Positions 17,356 through 27,042 of a DNA stretch of 64,000 nucleotides are shown in pieces. The notes below the pieces were generated by a model that did not search any database, had not been told where the DNA came from, and saw nothing but the letters and a program-made list of their open reading frames with translations. Position 1 is the first letter of the stretch; each line of letters starts with the position of its first letter. Origin of the DNA: an uncultured Aquimarina sp. (lineage in GTDB: Bacteria; Bacteroidota; Bacteroidia; Flavobacteriales; Flavobacteriaceae); contig NZ_CANLYD010000010.1 of assembly GCF_947495315.1 (NCBI RefSeq), positions 165,766-229,765 of the forward strand, written 5' to 3'. The translations under genes were made by a program, and so were the position numbers.

Positions 17356-19836
17356 TTATTCGTACGACCACTGCATTTTTTCATCTTTTACATCAAGACT
17401 TACCTTGCTACCCTTACCTATCTTTCCGGTAATCAGCATTTTAGACAACGGTCCTCTTAGATCAGTTCTAATAACTCCACGTAAAGGTCTTGCTCCATAT
17501 TTGGGGGTAAATCCCTTATACGCAAGATATTCCTGAGCTCCTTCGGTCAACTCTAAAGTTACCTCTTGCTTGTTTAATGCTTTGTGTAAATCTTTTAATT
17601 GAATATTAAAAATCTTTATAACATTGTCCTTTGTAATCGGTGCAAACGGAACAATCTCTGTTAATCTACCTAAAAACTCTGGTCTAAAATGTCTCCCCAT
17701 GAGTTCCAAAAGATCCGAGGACTTTGGTATTTCACCATCTGCAAATGATTTTACAACATGTTCACTACCGATATTGGAAGTAAATAAAATTACAGCATTT
17801 GAGAAATCTCCTGTTTTTCCTAGCCTATCGTTTAGTTTTCCTTCATCTAAAATCTGAAGAAAAATATCAAACACCGAAGGATGTGCTTTTTCTATCTCAT
17901 CAAAAAGCACAATTGAATATGGCTTTTGTCTTATTTTATTAACCAATAAACCTCCTTCTTCATAACCAACATATCCAGGGGGTGCTCCATATAACAGAGC
18001 CGCAGAATGTTCTTCTTTAAACTCTGACATATCAAACCTAATAATGGCATCTTCGGTCTGAAACAAGAACTCAGCTAAAGATTTTGCTAACTCTGTTTTA
18101 CCAGTACCAGTTGGCCCCGTAAAAAAGAAAGACCCTGTAGGCAAACCTGGTTTACTTAAACCTGATCTAGATTCTAATACTGCTTCAGAAATTGTCTTAA
18201 TCGCATGATCCTGTCCAATCACTCTCTTTTTAAGATGATCTTCCATATTCAATAATCTTTCCTTTTCATCAGCCTGAAGTTTTCCTACTGGAATCCCTGT
18301 CTTATTAGCAATAGTAGCAGAAACATCATTTTTATCAATGAAGATTTTCTCTTCAGAAGCTTTCTTAAAAAAGTGATCTAAAATTGTTACTAATTTGGTT
18401 TTGTAATTATCAAATGTTTCTGACCCCAAAACCATTTCTTCTTCACTAAGTTCAGTAAACAAAAGATAACTGAATTTACTTTTAAGATTATTATATATCC
18501 AACTTACTGAACTAACTTTTTCTGATTCTTCCGACTCCTTTTCTCCTATTTCTTTTACTTCTTTTAATAATGCTTCAACATTATTAGCCGTTGTTTCTAT
18601 CATATATCTAGAAGCGGACATAGTCCTATCTAGTAAGTCAATAGCTGCATCAGGGAGACTTCTATCTTTATTAAAACGTTTAGAAAGTCTTATTGCCTCT
18701 GCAATTGTTTCATCAATGACATCTAGGCTATGATGATTTTTATATTTATCAATAGTATTAGAAATCATTGTAAGCGTATCTTCTTCTGAAGGTTCATCTA
18801 AAGAAACAATCTCGAATCTTCTTGTAAGTCCTTCATCAGTTTCTACGTGTTTGCGATATGCATCATTGGTAGCAGTAGCTATAAAAGTTACTTCTCCTTT
18901 CGCTAGCTCAGATTTTAAAATATTTACTAATCCTTGATTACCACTATTTTTATCAGTAAGATTATTTATTTCATCGATTAGCAAAACGGGTTTATCAAAC
19001 TCTTTTAATGCTACTAAAATCTTTTTAAACCGATCTTCTACTTCACTTTTATAACTTGCACCTGAAACAAGGTTTATAAAATCTAATTCGTAGATCTGAG
19101 CATCTTTTAATGATTCTGGTACATTACCATTAACTACAGCTTCAGAAAAACCATCCAACAGAACCGTTTTTCCGACACCTGGTTCTCCAGTAATCAGAAC
19201 ATTCGGTTTAGAATGCCTTCCTAATATCTCAGTGATCATCTTTATTTCTCCATCTCTACCAAAAACATCATCTAACTGTTTGTTTTTAGCAGCAAAAGTT
19301 TTATCAAAACAATATTCATCCAAAATTCCAGCATCACTTTTCTGCCCTGTAACACCTGTTGTTCCACTCTTAGTAGCACCAGTTTTTCCAGTCACTGTTT
19401 TGCCTTGTGTAGCGGCAATTAAAACCTCGTCAGCTTTAAGAGGTAGTGTTTTAAGCTGTTCGTAAGAAAACCCAACTCCTGGTGTACATAGAGCTATTAG
19501 TACAGCTTTTGGTGTAATTTCATCTTCTCCTAATTTAAGTTTTAACGTATCCGCTTCATTAAATACTGCTTCAACAGACTTATCTCCTTGAATTGCATCC
19601 GGAATATTAACTACCCGAGGCAAAGCCTCTATTCTTACTTCAGACCATTCTTCATAATAATAGATGTCCCCATCAATTTGGTTAAAAAAGTCCTTTAATC
19701 CTACATCTTTATGCAAAAGAGCCTTTAATAAATGAGCAGCATTATACTGATCATTATAATACTCTTTAGCAATAGATTGTGCTATATGAATAGCATTATT
19801 CACTTTTGGTGATAATGTATAGTCTAATATTTGCAT
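17356..19836 (-). CDS. clpV: T6SS sheath-disassembly AAA+ ATPase ClpV/TssH
   Basis: The 826-aa Clp ATPase recycles contracted TssB-TssC sheaths. It has a Clp N-terminal repeat region (about 1-150), AAA module 1 with Walker A GEPGVGKT and Walker B LLIDEI, a helical middle region, AAA module 2 with GPTGTGKTE and VLFDEIEKAHP, and a C-terminal D2-small domain (YGARPLRGVI). Between the N-domain and D1 there is a low-complexity linker (GKTVTGKTGATKSGTTGVTG). Its assignment as ClpV rather than ClpB/ClpC rests on tssB and tssC following in the same operon. A promoter with tandem operator-like repeats lies upstream (19975-20045). Confidence 0.92.
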   Translation of the reverse strand: MQILDYTLSPKVNNAIHIAQSIAKEYYNDQYNAAHLLKALLHKDVGLKDFFNQIDGDIYYYEEWSEVRIEALPRVVNIPDAIQGDKSVEAVFNEADTLKLKLGEDEITPKAVLIALCTPGVGFSYEQLKTLPLKADEVLIAATQGKTVTGKTGATKSGTTGVTGQKSDAGILDEYCFDKTFAAKNKQLDDVFGRDGEIKMITEILGRHSKPNVLITGEPGVGKTVLLDGFSEAVVNGNVPESLKDAQIYELDFINLVSGASYKSEVEDRFKKILVALKEFDKPVLLIDEINNLTDKNSGNQGLVNILKSELAKGEVTFIATATNDAYRKHVETDEGLTRRFEIVSLDEPSEEDTLTMISNTIDKYKNHHSLDVIDETIAEAIRLSKRFNKDRSLPDAAIDLLDRTMSASRYMIETTANNVEALLKEVKEIGEKESEESEKVSSVSWIYNNLKSKFSYLLFTELSEEEMVLGSETFDNYKTKLVTILDHFFKKASEEKIFIDKNDVSATIANKTGIPVGKLQADEKERLLNMEDHLKKRVIGQDHAIKTISEAVLESRSGLSKPGLPTGSFFFTGPTGTGKTELAKSLAEFLFQTEDAIIRFDMSEFKEEHSAALLYGAPPGYVGYEEGGLLVNKIRQKPYSIVLFDEIEKAHPSVFDIFLQILDEGKLNDRLGKTGDFSNAVILFTSNIGSEHVVKSFADGEIPKSSDLLELMGRHFRPEFLGRLTEIVPFAPITKDNVIKIFNIQLKDLHKALNKQEVTLELTEGAQEYLAYKGFTPKYGARPLRGVIRTDLRGPLSKMLITGKIGKGSKVSLDVKDEKMQWSYE

Positions 19837-20151
19837 GAAGTTGGTTTTTCGTAAAGTAAATAAATAACCTAATAATTAGCAAAAAAATATAGGTCAGCTC
19901 GAAATAAAACTTGATTTTTTTCGATATCCCCTAGGTTTTCATCTAATTGTTGCATAAAATATACTTTCCGAAATCAAAAGTATATCATTTTTTCTAATCC
20001 ATTTACCTCGTTTTTAGGTAAAACACCACCCCCTGTTTTCAGGTAGTTTTAAATAAAATGTATATGATTTATTTTATTTCTGATGAAATCTGAAAACCCG
20101 ACAACATTAATTGTCGTTACAAAACATCAAAAAATAATTAATCCGTCTACC
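19837..20151 (-). promoter_or_regulatory. upstream regulatory region of the clpV-tssB-tssC operon
   Basis: No gene lies in these 315 bp. A perfect Bacteroidota -7 box reads TACTTTTG on the minus strand (19975-19982). Starting about 20 bp behind it are two similar dyads in tandem: TTTACCT/AGGTAAA (20002-20008 and 20016-20022) and CCTG/CAGG extended to AGGTA (20032-20045). AGGTA recurs with a 25-bp period. There is no clear -33 box, which would fit a promoter that depends on an activator bound at these dyads. The predicted leader is about 130 nt. Confidence 0.5.
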
Positions 20152-21261
20152 CTATCGAATCTGAGAAAATCTAATTCCGAGTTGTTTTTCCAGATCTCTA
20201 ATCACTTTTAATTCTTGCTTAACTATTAATGCTAATGATAACCCAGTTTTTCCAGCTCTTGCGGTTCTACCACTTCGATGCGTATAATACTCTATTTGAT
20301 CTGGTAATTGATAATGAACTACAAATGCTAAATCGGCTACGTCAATCCCTCTTGCGGCTACATCCGTAGAAACTAATAACCCGAGAGAACCTTTTTTGAA
20401 GGCACGCATCACCTTATCTCTGTCTTTTTGAGTCATATCACCCTCTAGTAAACCTACATCATGATTTTTTGCAATAAGCTGCTTAGACAATTTGCGTGCT
20501 GCAGCTTTAGTTTTAGTAAAAATGATACCTCTTTGATTTTTTTGAGATTTAAGAAAATAAGTTAATGTATCTAATTTATTTGCTTCTTCACCAACAACGA
20601 ATTGATGTTCAATCCCCTTATTAACTGCATCGTTTTTATCTACAGACACTCGTACAGCATTTTTATCTACATAAGAATTAATAATTTCATTGAGAGCAGA
20701 TGGTATAGTAGCAGAAAACAGCCAAACATTTCTTCGACCTTTAGTTTTGCTTAAAATTGTGGTGAGATCTTTTTTAAACCCCATACTCAACATCTCATCA
20801 GCTTCATCCATCACAATAGTCTTGATCTTAGAGATATCTACTGCTTTTCTTTCCATTAGATCAATAAGTCTGCCTGGAGTTGCTACAATTATGTGAGTAG
20901 GTCTTTTTAACCTCGAAAGTTGTATTTCGATCTTTTCTCCACCGTAAACAGATTCTGTAAAAATTTTATCGGTATACTTAGTGAACTTAAAAAGTTGTTT
21001 CGCAATTTGTTGTCCCAGTTCTCTAGTGGGAGCCAAAACTAAGGCTTGAACTTCTTTCTTTGTAGGATCAATAGCTGTTAATAAAGGAATACCAAAAGCT
21101 GCTGTTTTCCCTGTACCTGTCTGAGCTTTACCAATAAAATCTATTTGATTATTGATCAGAACAGGTAATGTTTGTTCTTGAATTTTGGTAGGGATCGTAA
21201 TCCCCATTTCTTTTAGACCTTTATTTAGATCTTTAGGAACACCTAATTCTGAAAATTTCAT
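20152..21261 (-). CDS. DEAD-box RNA helicase, RhlE-like
   Basis: The 369-aa protein has only the two RecA-like helicase domains. Motifs are the Q motif region (TKIQEQTLPVL), I (AQTGTGKT), Ia (PTRELGQQ), II (DEAD in VMDEADEML), III (SAT), V (STDVAARGID) and VI (HRSGRTARAG). There is no basic C-terminal tail, unlike many RhlE or CsdA proteins, so RNA targeting must come from partners. It unwinds short RNA duplexes, probably in ribosome assembly or cold adaptation (family knowledge). A TATTTTTG -7 box on the minus strand (21282-21289) gives a leader of about 14 nt. Confidence 0.9.
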   Translation of the reverse strand: MKFSELGVPKDLNKGLKEMGITIPTKIQEQTLPVLINNQIDFIGKAQTGTGKTAAFGIPLLTAIDPTKKEVQALVLAPTRELGQQIAKQLFKFTKYTDKIFTESVYGGEKIEIQLSRLKRPTHIIVATPGRLIDLMERKAVDISKIKTIVMDEADEMLSMGFKKDLTTILSKTKGRRNVWLFSATIPSALNEIINSYVDKNAVRVSVDKNDAVNKGIEHQFVVGEEANKLDTLTYFLKSQKNQRGIIFTKTKAAARKLSKQLIAKNHDVGLLEGDMTQKDRDKVMRAFKKGSLGLLVSTDVAARGIDVADLAFVVHYQLPDQIEYYTHRSGRTARAGKTGLSLALIVKQELKVIRDLEKQLGIRFSQIR

Positions 21262-21281
21262 CCTTATTTTGTTTTAGGGTA

Positions 21282-21289
21282 CAAAAATA
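21282..21289 (-). promoter_or_regulatory. -7 box for DEAD-box helicase gene
   Basis: On the minus strand this reads TATTTTTG, an exact match to the Bacteroidota consensus TAnnTTTG, 20 bp upstream of the ATG. Confidence 0.5.
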
Positions 21290-21348
21290 GATGAATATAT
21301 TCATTGCCCAACTAAATAGGTAAATACATCATAGAAAATATAAGGGTA

Positions 21349-21762
21349 TTAACATGATATTTTCATGAAATAATCAAATAATTGTTTTTTTAAGGTTAGT
21401 CCTCTTTTATGAAAGTGAGACTTATCCATACAGAAACCTCCTGAACAATTAAAGTCAGATCCTTCGTCAGACGAAATGATATCAATAAGTGAAATACTCT
21501 CAGAATGTATATGACAGATTTGTTCCGGAGTATGTTCAGAATGGTTATGGGAATCGTGAGAGTCTAATTCAAAATTTGAAATGTAAGAAAAAACGTTCTT
21601 TTTATTAAAACCGTCCATTTCAAAATTTGTTGATATATCTAAAATTGTTACTTGATTATCAAACAGGGCTTTAACTTCCTTAACATCTTCTTTCTGAGCT
21701 TTTAATAAAGGGGATACTAATAAAAAAACTAATAATAAAGTGGGGTGTAGTTGTTTAGTCAT
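21349..21762 (-). CDS. small exported protein rich in histidine and cysteine
   Basis: The 137-aa product has a signal peptide (PTLLLVFLLVSPLLKAQ). The mature part contains a histidine cluster (DSHDSHNHSEHTPEQICHIH) and a CSGGFCMDKSHFHK segment. I do not recognise a family. The spacing of His and Cys suggests a metal-binding periplasmic or surface polypeptide, but no full known metallochaperone motif is present. It is flanked by noncoding AT-rich DNA on both sides and is probably monocistronic. Confidence 0.55.
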   Translation of the reverse strand: MTKQLHPTLLLVFLLVSPLLKAQKEDVKEVKALFDNQVTILDISTNFEMDGFNKKNVFSYISNFELDSHDSHNHSEHTPEQICHIHSESISLIDIISSDEGSDFNCSGGFCMDKSHFHKRGLTLKKQLFDYFMKISC

Positions 21763-21968
21763 ATGTATTTTTTTGGCTTGTTAATACAAATTCAAAGTAA
21801 GCCTGTTTTTAAATAAATCTTCGGAAATTTAAGCCGTATTATTTAAAATCATCGGCAAAATACACATAAATAGGTTTAAGTGCAATATATTTTAAAACTT
21901 TAACACTATTTACGACTGATTATAGCTACAAAACGAAATATTAATTTTTATTTCAAGTAAAAACCTAA

Positions 21969-22868
21969 CTAAAATAAGGTTGCACCATCGGATGAATGGT
22001 TGGGTAAATTAAGACTTGTTCCTAATTCCTTATTCAGCAATTCAATAAAATATTTAGACAATAGCGGAGATTCTTGTTCAATATTCTGATGTACAAAAAA
22101 ATGAATATCCTCAATACCCTGTTCTTTCCAGAATTTTAATCGACTTACCCATTCGTCTAATCTCGTATAATCTGTTTCATGATTAGCACCTACATATCTT
22201 ATAAAAGCTTCTTTATTAGTAAGCCTCATATGCAATAAATCTCTTCTACCTGCAGAATCCGTAATGATATTTGCTACATTATTATTTTCTAATAAATCAT
22301 ATAACTCATTAGCAATCGTCTCGTCATTAAACCAATCTGTATGTCTAAATTCTATTGACAAACGTAATTCTTTAGGCCATTTCTCTACAAAATTTACAAC
22401 TCTATCGAAATATTTAGGAGTAAAATTACTGTGCATTTGTAAAAAAATGGTCCCTAATTTTTCTTTTAAATGGATAGCACTCGACAGGTATTGATCTACA
22501 TAAGGTTGTACATCTTCGTTCAATCTTTTAAGGTGTGATATATTCTGAACCAGTTTAGGAAAAAACTTAAACCCTTCTGGTGTTTTCTCATACCATTTCT
22601 TAAATTGATCCTCCGAAAAGATTCTATAAAAAGTAGCATTCAATTCTATAGAATTAAACTGTCTGGAATAATAATATAACTCATCCTTTGTGCCTCTTGG
22701 ATAAAAACCTTTTAAATCCTGTTTATTCCATTTAGCACATCCTACATATACAGACAAATTCTTTTTACTTTCTTTTTGTAAAACCTTTAAAGTATCGTCA
22801 TGATCTTTCGGTAATACAAAATTTATGTTTTCAGGGTGTTCTACTTTGCCAAATTTCATAACTTTCAT
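21969..22868 (-). CDS. DUF72 (YecE-like) TIM-barrel protein
   Basis: The 299-aa protein shows the DUF72 hallmarks: YVGCAKWNKQDLKGFYPRGT near residue 42, then YYSRQFNSIELNATFYR, FFPKLVQNISHLKRL, LRLSIEFRHTDWF and DIHFFVHQNIEQESP. DUF72 proteins adopt a TIM barrel related to phosphodiesterase/nuclease folds; the reaction is not established. The start could be 22868 or the second ATG at 22859. A TATTTTTG -7 box lies at 22896-22903 on the same strand, leaving a leader of about 20 nt. Confidence 0.88.
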   Translation of the reverse strand: MKVMKFGKVEHPENINFVLPKDHDDTLKVLQKESKKNLSVYVGCAKWNKQDLKGFYPRGTKDELYYYSRQFNSIELNATFYRIFSEDQFKKWYEKTPEGFKFFPKLVQNISHLKRLNEDVQPYVDQYLSSAIHLKEKLGTIFLQMHSNFTPKYFDRVVNFVEKWPKELRLSIEFRHTDWFNDETIANELYDLLENNNVANIITDSAGRRDLLHMRLTNKEAFIRYVGANHETDYTRLDEWVSRLKFWKEQGIEDIHFFVHQNIEQESPLLSKYFIELLNKELGTSLNLPNHSSDGATLF

Positions 22869-22895
22869 TTAAAAAGATTACCATAAATAGTGTAA

Positions 22896-22903
22896 CAAAA
22901 ATA
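22896..22903 (-). promoter_or_regulatory. -7 box for DUF72 gene
   Basis: The minus strand reads TATTTTTG, an exact TAnnTTTG match, with the gene start 28 bp downstream. Confidence 0.5.
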
Positions 22904-22951
22904 AGATTCGAATGACTAACTTTACAGTAACAACAATAAAAAAAATTAACA

Positions 22952-23689
22952 ATGAATACTTTAAAATCATTAATAGTAGGTTTAATTATAGCAATTCTGG
23001 CTCCGGCAAACGCTCAAACAGCTGATGAAATTATAGCTAATTATCTGGAAAATACCGGAGGAAAAGAAAACTGGGAAAAACTAGAAAGCGTAGAAATGGT
23101 TGGGGTTATGAAAATGCAAGGTATGGAAATTCCTTTTGAACAGGTATCTACAAAAGACGGTAAGCAATTAGTTACTATAGAACTGCAAGGAAACCGTATG
23201 ATATGGTCTGCGTTTGATGGCGAAACCTCTTGGCAGAGAAACCAAATGACAATGGAAGCTGAGAAAAGTGATAGTGAAGCTACAGAAAATATGAAAAAGC
23301 AGACTAAAGATTTTCCCGATCCATTTTTAAATTACAAAGAAAAAGGATATAGTATCGAATTGGTTGGAAAAGAAACTGTTGATGGGACTGAAACTTTTAA
23401 GGTGAAAATGACCAAAGATCCAATTATAGTAGATGGTCAATCTCAACCTAACATTGTTCATTACTATTTTGATACAGAAAACTTCGTTCCAATCATTGTA
23501 GAAACGCAAATGAACCAAGGTCCGATGAAAGGACAAACCATAAAATCTTCTATTAGCGACTATCAAGAAGTAAATGGAGTTTATTTTCCGTTTACAATAG
23601 GAAGTGAGTTTCGAACTATGAACTTCAAAGAAATTAAACTCAATCCAGAAGTTGACAGTGCTAAATTTGCTTTCCCAGAAAAGAAATAA
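22952..23689 (+). CDS. exported LolA/outer-membrane-lipoprotein-sorting-like protein
   Basis: The 245-aa protein has a signal peptide (KSLIVGLIIAILAPANAQ) and a single beta-rich domain of the LolA/LolB-like fold (TADEIIANYLENTGGKENWE, KLESVEMVGVMKMQGMEI, ISDYQEVNGVYFPFTI). In this branch of the family, LolA-like proteins of unknown ligand are common and are probably periplasmic lipid or peptide carriers. It is followed by a strong terminator. Confidence 0.75.
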   Translation: MNTLKSLIVGLIIAILAPANAQTADEIIANYLENTGGKENWEKLESVEMVGVMKMQGMEIPFEQVSTKDGKQLVTIELQGNRMIWSAFDGETSWQRNQMTMEAEKSDSEATENMKKQTKDFPDPFLNYKEKGYSIELVGKETVDGTETFKVKMTKDPIIVDGQSQPNIVHYYFDTENFVPIIVETQMNQGPMKGQTIKSSISDYQEVNGVYFPFTIGSEFRTMNFKEIKLNPEVDSAKFAFPEKK

Positions 23690-23708
23690 ACTATCAATAT
23701 ATAATCAA

Positions 23709-23736
23709 AATCCCCAATTCGTTGGGGATTTTTTTT
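23709..23736 (+). terminator. rho-independent terminator with UUCG loop
   Basis: A perfect 9-bp stem, AATCCCCAA (23709-23717) with TTGGGGATT (23722-23730), closes a TTCG tetraloop and is followed by a run of T. Confidence 0.92.
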
Positions 23737-23766
23737 CACATAAATTACTAATCAATCGAATAAATT

Positions 23767-26700
23767 ATGAATAAAAAACTTTTAATCTCTGGGCTTAGTC
23801 TTATATTTTCATTAGGGATACAAGCTCAGGATATTGTACTAAAAGGTAAGGAACTTTTTGGAAAGCTAGAAGCAAGACACATAGGGCCAGCACTAATGAG
23901 TGGCCGTGTTATTGATTTAGAAAATCATCCAACGAATAGTAGAATTATATATGTAGGTACTGCTGGTGGTGGAGTATGGAAATCTACTAATGGAGGAGCT
24001 AGCTTTGCTCCCATATTTGATGATCATGCACAATCCATAGGTGTTGTGTCTATTGACCCAAATGATCCGGATAATACTGTTTGGGTAGGAACTGGAGAAA
24101 TCTGGACAAGAAATAGTGTTTCTATTGGAGATGGATTATACAGAACTACCGATGGTGGAGCTAATTGGAAAAAAATGGGATTCGAGAATTCTGAACGAAT
24201 CAGCAGTATTCAGATAAACCCAAAGAATTCTAATGAAATTTATGTAGGCGTTATAGGTGCTTTATGGGGTGATAGTGAAGATCGAGGAGTCTATAAAACA
24301 ACCGATGGAGGAAAAACTTGGGAAAAAATCTTATACATTAATCAAAGAACCGGCGCCAATGAAGTAATTATGGACCCTAATGATCCTAATACCTTATATG
24401 CTGCCATGTGGGAATTCAGAAGAACAGCTTGGAATTTCAATTCTGGTGGGCCTAATAGCGCACTTTACAAATCCACTGATGCGGGAAAAACCTGGAATAA
24501 AATTCATAATGGTTTTCCTAAAGGAGATTTAGGAAGATTTGCAGTAGCCGTAGCGCCATCCAATCCAAAAATAGTATATGCCGTTGTAGAAAGCAAAGAG
24601 GATAAAGGTTTATATCGTTCTGATGATGCCGGTGCTAATTGGAAACTACTTAATGGAGATTTTGGACTTGTCGTACGTCCTTTTTACTTCGCTAGAATCG
24701 TAGTAGATCCTAAAAACCCAGATATTGTGGCTAAGGGAGGTTTATTCGGCTCCATCTCTAGAGATGGTGGAAAAACTTTCAAAAACCTTGGAAACATGCA
24801 CGCAGATATCCACGATGTCACATTTGATATCAACAATTCTGATAGAATGTATGTAGGTACTGACGGAGGTGTTTATAGAAGTTGGGATGGCGGATCCACT
24901 ATGGACATGGTAGATAATCTACCATTATCACAATTCTATCAAATTAGCGTTGATAATGAGGAACCATATAATATTTATGGAGGATTACAAGATAACGGTT
25001 CCTGGTATGGCCCATCTTCTTCTCCAGGAGGTGTAGAGGCACGCGATTGGAAACGCATAGGTGTTGGAGACGGTTTTAGAGTGCTTAGGCACCCAACAAA
25101 AAAAATTATTTACTCCGAAATGCAAGGAGCGCAAAATGTTTGGAGATATGATATTGATAAAAACAATACCAAAAACGTAAAACCTTTACAAGTAAAAGGA
25201 AAGGCTGACCTTCGTTTTAATTGGAATGCACCAATGGCCATAAGCTCACATCAACCAGATAGATTTTATATGGGTAGTCAATTTCTTCATGTAAGTGAAG
25301 ACATGGGTGATAATTGGAAAATTATTTCTCCAGACCTTACCACTAATGATCCATTAAAACAAGATAAAGAATCTGGAGGTATTTCTACTGATAAGTCGGG
25401 CGCAGAAACACATACGACAATTTTTACAATTGCAGAATCACCTTTGGATGAAAAAGTAATATGGGTAGGAACAGATGATGGGAATGTTCAAATAACACAA
25501 GACGGAGGAAAAACCTGGACTAATACAACACCAAATATACAAGGGGTTCCTAAAAACACATGGGTATATCATATAGAAGCAAGTAACCACTCTAAAGGAA
25601 CAGCATATGCAGTTTTCGATGGTCACGCACAGAATGACATGAAACCATATGTTTACAAAACCACCGATTTTGGAAAAACTTGGGAATCTCTGGTAACTGA
25701 TGATATTATTGGGTTTTCCCGAAATATCCAAGAAGATTATGAGAATGAGAACTTACTATATCTAGGTACAGAATTTGGGCTATTTATAACGATAGATGGA
25801 GGGGAAAACTGGTCGCGTTTTACTAATAACATGCCAGCAACCGCTGTCCACTTCATCGATTTACAGAAAAAGACAAATGATCTTGTATTAGGTACACATG
25901 GTAGAGGAATCATCATTATTGATGATATTTCTCCATTACGTCAAATTAATCAGGAAATGTTAAAAAAAGATGTTCATTTCTTTGCTTCCAAACCAGCTAT
26001 AATAAAAGAAGAAGGTGGTTTTGGAGGAGGAAGCACTGAGCTTCAATTTGTCGGAAATAATCCTTCCTCTTCTGGTCAAATTATATATTACTTAAAAAAG
26101 AGACACACTTTTGGAAAAATGACTTTGTCCATTCAGGATATAAATGGAAATGAAATTGCTTCTCTCGTACCTGGCAAATCCAAAGGCATTAACATAGCCA
26201 CATGGGATTTTAGAACAAAAGCACCTAAAGTTGCGGCTGGCAAGTCATATACAGCTGGTGGGTTTACTTCCCCTAGAGCTGCTGCCGGAACATACAAAGT
26301 GGTTCTCAAAAAAGGAAAAAACTCTTATGAAAGCTCTATTACACTTCAAAACGATCCAAATTCGGTAGTGACAAATACTGAAAGAGAATCTCATTTTAAA
26401 ACTACTCAAGAACTTTATAATGATATGGAAGATTTAGCATACTTAGTATACAAAATCGACCAAACTATTAATACTGCAGAAAAGGTAAAAAAAGAAGATT
26501 CAAAAGCAACAAAAGTTGCTTCTGCACTAATTACAGAAATGAATTCACTAAAAGAATCTCTAGTTGTAACTACTGGTGATAATTATGTAGCAGAAGCAGA
26601 ACCACAACTAAGAGAGAAATTAGCTTTATTATATAGTGATGTAGCTAACTTATTTGAAAAGCCATCTTTATCTCAACTAGAAAATAAAGAAGTATTAGAA

Positions 26701-26835
26701 AATAGATTAAACGAAGCAAAAACTAAATATCAAAAAATAGAAGCAAAGCAATTAGCCAAGTTTAAACAGTATTTAGAAAAGAATAATGCGGGAACTATCA
26801 AAATGAAATCAAAAGAAGAATACCTTAGTAAGTAA
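23767..26835 (+). CDS. VPS10/sortilin-type beta-propeller exoprotein
   Basis: The 1022-aa protein has a signal peptide (LLISGLSLIFSLGIQAQ). A long series of BNR/Asp-box repeats follows, of the form S-T-D-G-G-x-T-W (YRTTDGGANWKKM, YKTTDGGKTWEKI, YKSTDAGKTWNKI, QITQDGGKTWTNT, ITIDGGENWSRF), forming one or two beta-propellers across about residues 30-720. The C-terminal 300 residues add a beta-sandwich-like part and a helical tail. Such proteins are annotated as VPS10 domain or glycosyl hydrolase proteins; I see no clear catalytic pair, so the substrate stays open. No PorSS C-terminal sorting domain is obvious. A terminator follows. Confidence 0.85.
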   Translation: MNKKLLISGLSLIFSLGIQAQDIVLKGKELFGKLEARHIGPALMSGRVIDLENHPTNSRIIYVGTAGGGVWKSTNGGASFAPIFDDHAQSIGVVSIDPNDPDNTVWVGTGEIWTRNSVSIGDGLYRTTDGGANWKKMGFENSERISSIQINPKNSNEIYVGVIGALWGDSEDRGVYKTTDGGKTWEKILYINQRTGANEVIMDPNDPNTLYAAMWEFRRTAWNFNSGGPNSALYKSTDAGKTWNKIHNGFPKGDLGRFAVAVAPSNPKIVYAVVESKEDKGLYRSDDAGANWKLLNGDFGLVVRPFYFARIVVDPKNPDIVAKGGLFGSISRDGGKTFKNLGNMHADIHDVTFDINNSDRMYVGTDGGVYRSWDGGSTMDMVDNLPLSQFYQISVDNEEPYNIYGGLQDNGSWYGPSSSPGGVEARDWKRIGVGDGFRVLRHPTKKIIYSEMQGAQNVWRYDIDKNNTKNVKPLQVKGKADLRFNWNAPMAISSHQPDRFYMGSQFLHVSEDMGDNWKIISPDLTTNDPLKQDKESGGISTDKSGAETHTTIFTIAESPLDEKVIWVGTDDGNVQITQDGGKTWTNTTPNIQGVPKNTWVYHIEASNHSKGTAYAVFDGHAQNDMKPYVYKTTDFGKTWESLVTDDIIGFSRNIQEDYENENLLYLGTEFGLFITIDGGENWSRFTNNMPATAVHFIDLQKKTNDLVLGTHGRGIIIIDDISPLRQINQEMLKKDVHFFASKPAIIKEEGGFGGGSTELQFVGNNPSSSGQIIYYLKKRHTFGKMTLSIQDINGNEIASLVPGKSKGINIATWDFRTKAPKVAAGKSYTAGGFTSPRAAAGTYKVVLKKGKNSYESSITLQNDPNSVVTNTERESHFKTTQELYNDMEDLAYLVYKIDQTINTAEKVKKEDSKATKVASALITEMNSLKESLVVTTGDNYVAEAEPQLREKLALLYSDVANLFEKPSLSQLENKEVLENRLNEAKTKYQKIEAKQLAKFKQYLEKNNAGTIKMKSKEEYLSK

Positions 26836-26861
26836 ACTATTCTTAATTAATTTTTACACAT

Positions 26862-26892
26862 AAAAAAGAGCTCTTTTTAAGGGCTCTTTTTT
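26862..26892 (+). terminator. rho-independent terminator after the VPS10 gene
   Basis: The arms AAAAAAGAGC and GCTCTTTTTT pair around a short loop and end in a T run; they lie 27 bp after the stop. Confidence 0.8.
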
Positions 26893-27042
26893 ATACTTGG
26901 ATTTTGCTATCTTAGAAAAAAGATAAAACAGTTTAATCAATTTTATAATAAAAAAATCTTGTTCATAACTGGTTTAAAACTCTAAACACCATAGTCTATT
27001 TTGGACGAAACAATTCTGTATTTTTAGTAAACACTCTTTACT

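Noticed and set aside
17276..17536. Open frame of 86 codons on the + strand at the end of clpV
   Set aside because: It is antisense to the conserved end of clpV and to the spacer before tssB, and has no protein-like pattern.
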